DNA of 18,557 nt from Verrucomicrobiaceae bacterium (lineage in GTDB: Bacteria; Verrucomicrobiota; Verrucomicrobiia; Verrucomicrobiales; Verrucomicrobiaceae), in NCBI GenBank assembly GCA_021151605.1, contig JAGKWZ010000299.1, positions 1 to 18,557 on the forward strand, given 5' to 3'. The translations under genes and the position numbers were made by a program. The notes below the pieces were generated by a model. That model was not told where the DNA came from and ran no database searches. It worked only from the letters and a program-made list of their open reading frames with translations. Each line of letters starts with the position of its first letter. Positions within the stretch are counted from its first letter, which is position 1. Shown in pieces: positions 7,069 to 14,300 of this stretch.

Positions 7069-7105
7069 GCTGAATTTGAGGAATGTCGTGCGCGATCAGG
7101 AAGGC

Positions 7106-7960
7106 TCAGGCCGGATCTTTTTTTGGGGCCTCAGCTTCGGCTTCTGGACGTGGTCGACCTGTGCCGCCTTCAGTCGGTGGGCGGCGGAATCCGCCCTCGC
7201 CACCGCTAGGACCACCTTCACCACCGGGACGGCGCATTCCGCCTGGGCCACCAGGGGCTCCACCGCCAGGACCGCCAGGGCCGCGCATCATGTTGCGCAT
7301 GCGCTCCATACCGGCCTTCATTTCGTCTTTAGAGACCTTGCCGTCTGCATTTTCATCCAGGCGTCCGAAGCGTGTTTCAATCTCTTGTTTGGAGAATTCG
7401 ACGTACTCTTCTTTGTCCACGTTGCCGTCGGCGTTTTTGTCCATGCGGCTGAAGATTTCATCAGGATTGAATCCCTGGCCGCCGCCGGGTCCACCGGGTC
7501 CGCCAGGACCACCTGGGCGCTGCCCTTCTGGAAGCATGGGGCGCTCACCTTCGGGCTTTGGTGCTGGACGCTCGACCTCAGTGCCGCTTGCTGGCGGACG
7601 GCGGAATCCGCCTTCGCCGCCTTCACCACCTGGACGGCGGAAACTACCACTGCCATTTTCGCCTCCTGGGCGGCGCATGCCTTCGCGCATGCGTTCGCCG
7701 ATCTGGTTCATCTCGGTGGAATCGACGAAGCCGTCGGCATTGGCATCCATTTTGGAGAAACGATCTCCAGAGTCGCGCTTCGCGAATTCGTTGAACTCCT
7801 CCAGGCTGATCTTGCCATCGGTGTTGGTGTCGGCGCGCTTGAGGAACTCGGCGATGCGGCCGCCGCCTTCACCTTTCGGTGCACCGTCTTGTGCGACGGC
7901 GATACAGGTGCTCAGCGTGAGGATGCCGAGGCTTGTGAGGATTTGTTGGGTAGTTTTCAT
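7106..7960 (-). CDS. Secreted EF-hand protein with Gly/Pro-rich linkers
   Basis: A 284-residue protein with an N-terminal signal peptide (about residues 1-23, MKTTQQILTSLGILTLSTC onward). It has four canonical 12-residue calcium-binding EF loops at residues 44-55, 72-83, 174-185 and 202-213, each with the D-x-N-x-D-G pattern and Glu at position 12. The loops form two pairs, each followed by a low-complexity Gly/Pro/Arg/Glu region (~94-160 and ~220-284) containing repeated 'RRPGGEGG' and 'GGFRRPP' blocks. The protein is thus essentially two copies of [EF pair + linker]. It is predicted to be an extracytoplasmic calcium binder; no catalytic domain is present, and its partner is unknown. It is monocistronic, ends at a strong terminator, and diverges from moxR. 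Long plus-strand frames here are composition shadows. Confidence 0.92.
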   Translation of the reverse strand: MKTTQQILTSLGILTLSTCIAVAQDGAPKGEGGGRIAEFLKRADTNTDGKISLEEFNEFAKRDSGDRFSKMDANADGFVDSTEMNQIGERMREGMRRPGGENGSGSFRRPGGEGGEGGFRRPPASGTEVERPAPKPEGERPMLPEGQRPGGPGGPGGPGGGQGFNPDEIFSRMDKNADGNVDKEEYVEFSKQEIETRFGRLDENADGKVSKDEMKAGMERMRNMMRGPGGPGGGAPGGPGGMRRPGGEGGPSGGEGGFRRPPTEGGTGRPRPEAEAEAPKKDPA

Positions 7961-8162
7961 ATGGGATCTCGTCGTGGATTGGGATCGACAGGCCGCTTCA
8001 ACCGCCTGGGATGGGAAAGGTTTCGAAGAATGACGCTATGGCATTTGCAATGGCAGCGGCTCTCATCGACAAACAGTTCAAAGAACCCCGTGAACTATGG
8101 AAAGAACCCTGCTTATCTGCCCGTGTTCACGAATTCATTTTTGCTCCTAATCCTACTTTCCC
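7961..8162. other. Divergent intergenic region before moxR
   Basis: This 202-bp gap must hold the promoters of the EF-hand gene (minus) and the MoxR-Bat cluster (plus). A short direct repeat (AAAGAACCC, twice around 8089-8110) is present. No convincing paired promoter boxes, operator or structured RNA was recognised. Confidence 0.4.
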
Positions 8163-9164
8163 ATGTCCGACACTGCCGCCGCTGCTGCCCTTGTTAATGG
8201 TTTCAACAAACTCAAAGCCGCTCTCAGCAAGCGCATCGTCGGGCAGGAAGCCGTGATCGAGCAGGTCTTCATCGCCATCGCCGCTGGCGGACACAGCTTG
8301 CTGGAAGGCGTGCCAGGACTGGCGAAGACACTGCTCGTGAAGTCGCTGGCGGATGCGATGCATCTGGGCTTCCGCCGCATCCAGTTCACGCCGGATCTCA
8401 TGCCTGCGGACATCACTGGCACGGAGATCATCCAGGAGGATGCTGATACAGGCCGCCGGAAGCTGGTTTTCCAGCCTGGCCCGATCTTTTCCCAGATCAT
8501 CCTCGCGGACGAAATCAACCGTACGCCGCCCAAGACCCAGGCCGCGCTGCTCGAAGCCATGCAGGAGAAGCATGTAACGGTCGGCCAGAATACCTATGAG
8601 CTGCCGAAGCCCTTCTTCGTGCTCGCTACGCAGAACCCCATCGAACAGGAAGGCACTTACCCGCTGCCAGAAGCGCAAAAAGACCGCTTCCTCTTCCTGA
8701 TCAAGGTTGATTACCCCAGCCGCGATGAAGAGCGCGAGATCGTCGCCCGCACTACGGGTGGTGTGCAGGAGGAGATTCAGGCCGTGATCACTGCTGAGGA
8801 GCTCCAGGCCGCCCAGCAGCTCGCTCGCAAAGTGCCTGTGCCAGATCACGTCACCGACTTCGTGCTCGACCTCGTCCGCGCCACCCGCCCGAACGAGGCC
8901 AATGCCCTGCCTTATGTGAAAGAGATGCTGAGCTGGGGCGCCGGGCCTCGTGCCAGCCAGATGCTCGTGCTGGCCGGAAAGGTCCGCGCTTTGCTTCACA
9001 ACCGCACCCATGTCACCACCGATGACATCGAAGCCCTTGCCGCCCCGGCTTTGCGTCACCGCCTCGTCCCCACCTTCCACGCTGAAGCCGAAGGCATCAC
9101 GGTGGACATGGTCGTGGCGGAGCTGATCAAAAAAGTGAAAAAGGCGGAGGGTCGGGTGCTGTAA
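8163..9164 (+). CDS. moxR: MoxR-type AAA+ ATPase
   Basis: A 333-residue AAA+ ATPase of the MoxR family, of typical length. It has IVGQEAVIEQ in the N-terminal box, Walker A GVPGLAKT (49-56), Walker B ILADE with Asp116-Glu117, sensor-1-region LATQNPIEQEGTYPLPEAQ, and a helical lid with 'SWGAGPRASQ' typical of MoxR. MoxR proteins are cytoplasmic chaperone-like ATPases that act with VWA-domain proteins encoded nearby, for example in metal-centre insertion or envelope stress. Here the partners would be the DUF58 protein and the BatA-type fusion downstream. The ATG at 8163 gives a normal N-terminus. The 98-bp gap to DUF58 is larger than other spacings in the cluster and contains a possible leader ORF. 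Confidence 0.96.
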   Translation: MSDTAAAAALVNGFNKLKAALSKRIVGQEAVIEQVFIAIAAGGHSLLEGVPGLAKTLLVKSLADAMHLGFRRIQFTPDLMPADITGTEIIQEDADTGRRKLVFQPGPIFSQIILADEINRTPPKTQAALLEAMQEKHVTVGQNTYELPKPFFVLATQNPIEQEGTYPLPEAQKDRFLFLIKVDYPSRDEEREIVARTTGGVQEEIQAVITAEELQAAQQLARKVPVPDHVTDFVLDLVRATRPNEANALPYVKEMLSWGAGPRASQMLVLAGKVRALLHNRTHVTTDDIEALAAPALRHRLVPTFHAEAEGITVDMVVAELIKKVKKAEGRVL

Positions 9165-9192
9165 CCTTCGGTCAAGAGGTCAGGGATTCGTC

Positions 9193-9200
9193 AAGGAGGT
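9193..9200 (+). promoter_or_regulatory. Near-perfect Shine-Dalgarno of a short leader ORF
   Basis: AAGGAGGT lies 4 nt before the ATG at 9205. It is the strongest ribosome-binding site I saw in the window, where most genes have none, and it does not belong to the start of a large gene. Confidence 0.5.
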
Positions 9201-9204
9201 CAAG

Positions 9205-9255
9205 ATGACCAGAAGCGTATCCGCCCAACTCTTGACCCACTTGACGATTTCCTAA
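9205..9255 (+). CDS. Possible 16-aa leader ORF upstream of DUF58
   Basis: ATG at 9205 opens a 16-codon frame (MTRSVSAQLLTHLTIS, TAA at 9253-9255) directly behind the AAGGAGGT site. It ends 7 nt before the GTG start of the DUF58 gene, which itself has no visible Shine-Dalgarno (ACTTCCCC precedes it). This arrangement would suit translational coupling, in which ribosomes loaded on the leader terminate and reinitiate on GTG. A 9-bp inverted repeat (GGTCAAGAG at 9170-9178 with CTCTTGACC at 9229-9237) brackets the site and could sequester it. The ORF may equally be chance; nothing in the peptide suggests a function of its own. Confidence 0.3.
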   Translation: MTRSVSAQLLTHLTIS

Positions 9256-9262
9256 CTTCCCC

Positions 9263-10156
9263 GTGGCCGCCATTTCCTCCATCCTCGAAGCCGAAGACAT
9301 CACGAGTCTGCATAAATTGCAGCTCTTCGCTCGCACCGTGGTGGAGGGCTTCACGACGGGGCAACACACATCCCCGCACAAGGGATTCAGCGTCGAGTTC
9401 CGGCAGCACCGGCCCTATGTGCAGGGGGATGACATTCGCCGTCTCGACTGGAAGATCTTTGGCCGTGCCGACCGTTTCTACATCCGCGAATACGATGAGG
9501 AGACGAATCTCCGTGCCACGGTCGTGCTCGATGCCAGCGGCAGCATGGCCTATCGCGGCACAAAGGGGGTGCTGAAGTTCGACTACGCCCGCAAGCTCGC
9601 CGCTGCCATGGCCTACCTGCTCATGAGCCAGCAGGACGCTGTCGGCCTCATCACCTTTGATACCAAGCTCCGCGAGTTTATACCGAATCGCACACGTATC
9701 ACCCATCTCCATCATCTGCTGGAGACGATGATCAAAACCGAGCCAGGCAAAGAAACCTCACTTGCTCCTGTGCTCGAATCACTCGCCCAGCGTCTGAAGC
9801 GTCGCGGGCTTGTGATCCTCATCAGCGACTTCTTTGATGACCCCGCCGCCATCCTGAAAGCCATCGGCGTGCTACGCAAACAGGGCCACGAAATCATTGC
9901 CATGCAGCTCTGGGACCGTGACGAGATCGAGTTCCCCTTTGGTCAGTGGTCGCGCTTTGAAAACCTGGAGAAAGACGATGACTTCCTCATGCTCGACCCC
10001 GCCGCCATCCGCCTCCGCTACCTGGAAGCTCAACGCGCCTTCCAGGAGCAGCTCAAAGATGGCTTCCGCAAACACCAGGTCGATTACCTCCCACTGCCGA
10101 CGGATGAGCCGCACGCGGCGGCATTGAGAAGCTATCTGGCACTGCGCATGCGCTAA
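9263..10156 (+). CDS. DUF58 (VWA-like) protein of the MoxR cluster
   Basis: A 297-residue DUF58 protein. The hallmark region 'HKGFSVEFRQHRPYVQGDD' and 'RRLDWKIFGRADRFYIREYDEE' is followed by a VWA-type MIDAS motif D90-A-S92-G-S94-M and later 'LITFDTKL' and 'LVILISDFFDD'. DUF58 proteins are standard partners of MoxR ATPases and probably bind a divalent metal through the MIDAS. The GTG start is chosen because an in-frame TGA lies at 9242-9244 and the N-terminus (MAAISSILEAEDITSLHKLQLFAR) fits the family; no Shine-Dalgarno precedes it. Forty-one bp separate it from the Uma2-like gene downstream. In a typical cluster a BatA-type gene would follow directly, so the next three genes look like an insertion. 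Confidence 0.95.
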   Translation: MAAISSILEAEDITSLHKLQLFARTVVEGFTTGQHTSPHKGFSVEFRQHRPYVQGDDIRRLDWKIFGRADRFYIREYDEETNLRATVVLDASGSMAYRGTKGVLKFDYARKLAAAMAYLLMSQQDAVGLITFDTKLREFIPNRTRITHLHHLLETMIKTEPGKETSLAPVLESLAQRLKRRGLVILISDFFDDPAAILKAIGVLRKQGHEIIAMQLWDRDEIEFPFGQWSRFENLEKDDDFLMLDPAAIRLRYLEAQRAFQEQLKDGFRKHQVDYLPLPTDEPHAAALRSYLALRMR

Positions 10157-10197
10157 ACACCATTGCCTCCCTAGCGCCACTCCCTTACACTCGTTCC

Positions 10198-10764
10198 ATG
10201 ATCGCTGATGTTCTCGATACTCTTGAAGCCCGCCAGACGGTGTATCCAGTGAGCGTGGAGTTTTATCACGAAGCCGGAAAGCTCGGCATGATCAGCGAGG
10301 ATGTGGAACTGCTGGAAGGGGTGATTTTCAAAAAGATGCCCAAATCTCCTTTTCACGAATGGCTGGTGGAGTTTCTCCGCGAGCGTCTCCTGCTCATTTG
10401 CGGCCCCGGCTACTTCATTGGCAAGGAGCGCCCAATTACCTGCTCGGCCTCGGAGCCCGAGCCTGACCTTGCGGTGTTCAAAGGCAGCCTCTCAGACTAT
10501 CGTTTCAGTCACCCCACCACCGCCGAACTCGTCATCGAGATCGCCATCAGCACCGTGCAGCGAGATCGCAGCAAAGCCGCCATCTACGCCGGGGCTGGGG
10601 TGAAGGAATACTGGCTCATAGAGCCGGAAGGCGGCTACATCACCCTCCATACAAATCCGCAAGACACCAGCTACACCACGCATCAGATCTTTACCTCTCA
10701 GGACCTCGTGACCAGCACGATCTTCCCTGCCTTCAGTCTGCGTCTTGCCGACCTCACCGCTTGA
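10198..10764 (+). CDS. Uma2 family (DUF820) PD-(D/E)XK endonuclease-like protein
   Basis: A 188-residue Uma2/DUF820 protein. The family core is visible: 'YHEAGKLGMISEDVELLEGVI' at the N-terminus, 'EPEPDLAVFKG' (Asp90), 'AELVIEIAISTVQRDRSKAAIYAGAGVKEYWLIEPE' with Glu114, Lys126 and the EYW motif, and a C-terminal 'IFPAFSLRLADL'. The fold is of the restriction-endonuclease type, but the cellular role of the family is not established; it is often multicopy in bacteria with large genomes. Here it lies between DUF58 and an addiction module, 12 bp upstream of the antitoxin start, in the same direction. With the toxin-antitoxin pair it looks like a small accessory cassette in the Bat cluster. Confidence 0.9.
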   Translation: MIADVLDTLEARQTVYPVSVEFYHEAGKLGMISEDVELLEGVIFKKMPKSPFHEWLVEFLRERLLLICGPGYFIGKERPITCSASEPEPDLAVFKGSLSDYRFSHPTTAELVIEIAISTVQRDRSKAAIYAGAGVKEYWLIEPEGGYITLHTNPQDTSYTTHQIFTSQDLVTSTIFPAFSLRLADLTA

Positions 10765-10776
10765 CACTCTCTCCTC

Positions 10777-11046
10777 ATGACCGCCACCGTCGAACGCATC
10801 AAAAATGACATTCGCCGCCTCTCCACTGAAGAGGTCGATGAGCTGCTCCGTGATCTTCAAAATGAGTACACCTTCCCTCCTCACGAGGTCGAGGAGGCCT
10901 CCATCCAGGCCGAATGGGATGCTGAGATTGATGAGCGCATGAGGGATGTGATGGAGGGCAAAGTGCAGTTGATCTCCTCCGCAGACTCTGAGCGCCGTAT
11001 CGATGCGCTTTTCGCCAAACACGGCATCCAACGCTTGAGCGCATGA
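10777..11046 (+). CDS. Addiction-module antitoxin (PF09720-like)
   Basis: An 89-residue acidic protein resembling the 'putative addiction module component' antitoxin family. The N-terminal helix (ERIKNDIRRLSTEEVDELLRDL) precedes the typical 'AEWDAEIDERMRDVMEGKV' segment and a short C-terminal part 'ERRIDALFAKHG'. Such proteins bind and neutralise RelE/ParE-type toxins. The stop (TGA, 11044-11046) overlaps the toxin start in an ATGA junction, consistent with coupled translation of the pair. The upstream Uma2-like gene ends 12 bp before. Autoregulation is usual for such modules, but no operator palindrome was identified. Confidence 0.85.
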   Translation: MTATVERIKNDIRRLSTEEVDELLRDLQNEYTFPPHEVEEASIQAEWDAEIDERMRDVMEGKVQLISSADSERRIDALFAKHGIQRLSA

Positions 11047-11369
11047 CCGTCTGGGAAATCCATCCATCGGCTGAAGAGGAACTTGAGGAAGTCGCTGACT
11101 ACTACCTCGGTATCGATGCAGAACTGGCGCAATCTTTTGATCAGCATTATCGCCATTACCGTCAATTGATTTGCGAGATGCCTCTGCTGTACAATCTTCG
11201 ACTGAGAGGCACCCGCCGGGTCAATCTGCTCCCACGTTTTGGCGAATACTACATCGCCTACATGATCTGGCTGGAAAAGGTGGTCATCCTCGCCGTCGCC
11301 CACGCCAAACGCCGGCCTTATTACTGGCGTGGCCGCATCCCTCAGGCGAAGGAGCTTTTTAACTCATGA
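11043..11369 (+). CDS. RelE/ParE-family toxin
   Basis: A 108-residue protein of the RelE/ParE toxin superfamily. It opens with 'VWEIHPSAEEELEEVADYY', continues with 'GTRRVNLLPRFGEYYIAYMI' for the central strands, and ends with 'VVILAVAHAKRRPYYWRGR', the C-terminal strand and basic residues typical of ParE-like toxins. Family members act on DNA gyrase (ParE) or ribosome-bound mRNA (RelE); the target here cannot be told from sequence. It overlaps the antitoxin gene by 4 nt upstream and, unusually, the large BatA-type gene by 4 nt downstream (ATGA at 11366-11369). Confidence 0.9.
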   Translation: MTVWEIHPSAEEELEEVADYYLGIDAELAQSFDQHYRHYRQLICEMPLLYNLRLRGTRRVNLLPRFGEYYIAYMIWLEKVVILAVAHAKRRPYYWRGRIPQAKELFNS

Positions 11370-14300
11370 CCTTCCTCAACGCCATCCTCCTTGCGGGCGC
11401 TGCGGCCTTTCTTATCCCGCTGCTGATTCACCTGCTGAACAAGCGCAAGGTGCAGACCGTGCGTTGGGGGGCCATGCACCTGCTTCAGGAAGTCATGCGG
11501 CAGCGGAAAAGGAAGTGGAAGATCGAGCAATGGCTGCTGCTGGCGGTGCGCATTGCCATTCCGATCGTGCTGGCGCTTTGTCTGGCGCGTCCGGTGCTCA
11601 CGGCGCTGCGGGCTTTTGGGCTGGGCAAAACCTCGCTGGTGATGCTGCTGGATGATTCCTTCTCCATGCGGGCTCCGGCGGCGGGTGGATCACCGGCAGA
11701 TCGGGCGCGGCAGGATTTGTCGCGAATGCTCGAAGTGCAGCCGAAGGGCAGCGATGTGCAGATCGTCCTGGCTGGCGGCAACTCGCGGAAGCTCCTCGAC
11801 CAATCCACGACAACTCTCGATCTGTTGCCGAAGCAACTCGCCGACGTCCCGACACAGGCTGGACCTGTGAAAGTGAACGACGCCCTGCAAACCGCCGCAG
11901 CCTCTCTTTCCAAAGCCACGAATGGCGCCCGAGAACTCGCCATCGTCTCCGACTTCCAGGCCAGTGATTGGCAAAGCGTGTCCGATGGCGCGGCGCTTCC
12001 CGCTTTGGAAGCCCTGCTCAAGCAGGAGCCGAAGCCTCAGGTCACCTTTTACCGCCTCGCCAGCGACCTCACAGAGAACCTGAGCATCGCCAGTGCGGAT
12101 CTCTCAGCGCTCGTCGTCGCTGCAAAGCAGCCTGTCGGACTCCGTGTGCGCATTCAAAATCATGGCAAGCGGCCCTGGCAGGATGTCGCCGTGCATCTGG
12201 AGGCCGATGGTGCCCGCCTGCGCACTTCGCGTGTGAGTTTGCCACCTGAGGGCGCGGCTGTGATCGCCTTCACCCATGCCTTTGATGGTGTGGGAGACCA
12301 CTCGCTCGCCGTGCGTATTGAGGGCGACAGCTTCGCGGATGACAACGCCTTCTACTCTGTCGTCCAAGTGCGCAATCAACTGAACGTCTTGCTCGTTGAT
12401 GGCGATCCCAGCACCTCGCCGCTCGAAGGAGCCGCTGACTTCCTGGAACTGGCGCTCACGCCTTATCAGGCAGCTGAAAACACCACACTCAAAGATCTCA
12501 TCCGCATCACCAAGGTCGAAGCCCGGCGCCTGCGCGATGAAGATCTGAAGGGTAAGGAGGTCGTCATCCTTGCCGATGTGGACCGCCTGCAAGGCAATCG
12601 TCTCAATGATCTCGATAAGTTTGTGAAGGCTGGTGGTGGGCTCATCGTCTTCGCCGGGTCTCACGGTGACCTGGACTGGTATAGCCGAGACTTTTTCCGC
12701 AAAGGCGAAGGTCTTTTCCCCGCCAACATCAAAGGCCTGCAACGCGCCACCACTGCCTCTCCGGCACGCTTGCTCCAGCAGCGCCTCACACATCCCGCCA
12801 CAATCTACTTCAATGACGCCCGTGGCGGACGCCTGCAAGACGCCGAGTTCCAGAGCTGGTGGGAGTTTGAAGCCAGTGACAAAGCCAAGCCCGTCCTGCA
12901 ACTCGACCGCGGCACACCCCTATTGATCGAAAAGGCCCACGAGAGAGGGCGCGTCATCGCTGCCGCCACCACCGCCGATGCCGAATGGACGAATCTGCCT
13001 CTGCAGCCCTTCTTCGTGCCGCTCATGCAGCGCCTCGTCACTTACTTGGCGACTCAAAGTGCCATCAGCGCCTGGGACCAGGTCGGCGCACCCCTGCGCG
13101 TCGTCATGGGCAAAGAACGCATCGGAGTCGAATACACACTCAGCGGTCCCACTGGCCAGACCGAGACCATTAAAGTGCGTGCTGATGCCGACAAATCCCT
13201 GCTTGAGTCAAAGCCCATCGCTGCCCCCGGTGTTTACAAGCTGACGCAGGGCACCGAAACCCGCCTGCTCGCCTACAACCTCGATCCGTCCGAGTCGAAC
13301 CTCGCTCCTCTCGCTGCGGATAAAGTCCAAGCCCTCTCCGAAAGGTATGAAGCTTCCTTTGTGGATATGACCCCCACGACCGAAACCACCCTTCGCTTCG
13401 CCGGTGACTATCCAGTCATCGGGGTATGGGTGTTCGCCTTCGGATTGGCAGCGGCGATGTGGTTCCTCTATCGGCGCGAGATGAAGTTCCTGTCGGGACC
13501 ACTCGCCTGGGTGCCTGCGGCCTGCAGGACCCTGGCGGTGTTCATCCTCGTGCTGGCTTTATCTGGGCCAACGCTCCGCCATGAGACGACTCAGCGTCAA
13601 CTCGGTCGCGTCGTGATCGCCGTGGATACATCGGCGAGCATGAAGCTCGAAGACGATGCTTCCGAGAAGTCGAACGTTACTTCTGAAACCAGACTCGCTC
13701 GTGCGGAAAAGATCCTCCTCGGCGGCACGGCACCTCTTTTGAAGAAGCTTAGCGAGACCCAGGATGTGGAACTCGTGCTCCTACGAGGCCAGCAGACACA
13801 GCGCACTTGGTGGCACCGCCAGCAGGGGAAAGACACTTCGGGCGATCTGCCGGCCTCCCTCCAGACACAAGCCGATGCTCCGATAACCAATCTCGACTCG
13901 ACTCTGCGTGATGCACTAGGTCCCGTGGCGCCAGGCACAGCGCTCGTGGTGCTTACTGACGGTCAGCACAATGGCCCGGGATCACCGGAGGAGTTTGCCA
14001 CGACGATGAAGCAGGCGAATACACCCGTGTTCGCCGTTGGTTTCGGCACGGAAGTGCCTCCGATTGATCTCAGCGTCGTCAACGTCATCACTGCCGAGTC
14101 CGTTTTTAGTGAGGAGAACCTCCAAGGCCGCGTCATCGTGCAGGATTCACTTCCTGCAGGAACGCCCGCACAGGTCCGCGTCAGCAGCGGAGGAAAGATG
14201 CTTTGGGAACAGAACTTCAAAGGTGAAGGCAAAGGTGAGCGGCGTTTTGACTTCGCTTTCCCGGTCAAAGCGCTCCCACCCGCTCCCGCCTCAGAACGCG

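Larger units (their letters stand above)
6653..7105. other. Gene-free stretch with repeats and a terminator
   Basis: This 453-bp interval lies between the 198-aa gene and the EF-hand gene. From ~6694 to 6727 the plus strand is strongly pyrimidine-rich. From 6800 there are ~42-bp imperfect tandem repeats, listed separately. A 12-bp near-tandem direct repeat (gctgtctgaagg / gctgtctgagg) lies at 6968-6990. The stretch ends with a strong hairpin terminator for the minus-strand gene. Short plus-strand frames over the repeats (6679-6963, 6785-6976) encode a 14-residue periodicity that simply follows the 42-bp DNA period; I do not regard them as supported genes. Confidence 0.7.

Noticed and set aside
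7076..8197. Long plus-strand frames (373 and 316 codons) over the EF-hand gene
   Set aside because: They arise from GC-rich low-complexity DNA; the minus strand has a signal peptide, four EF loops and a matching terminator.
8127..9080. Minus-strand 317-codon frame opposite moxR
   Set aside because: MoxR on the plus strand is unmistakable; the opposite frame is a codon-bias shadow.
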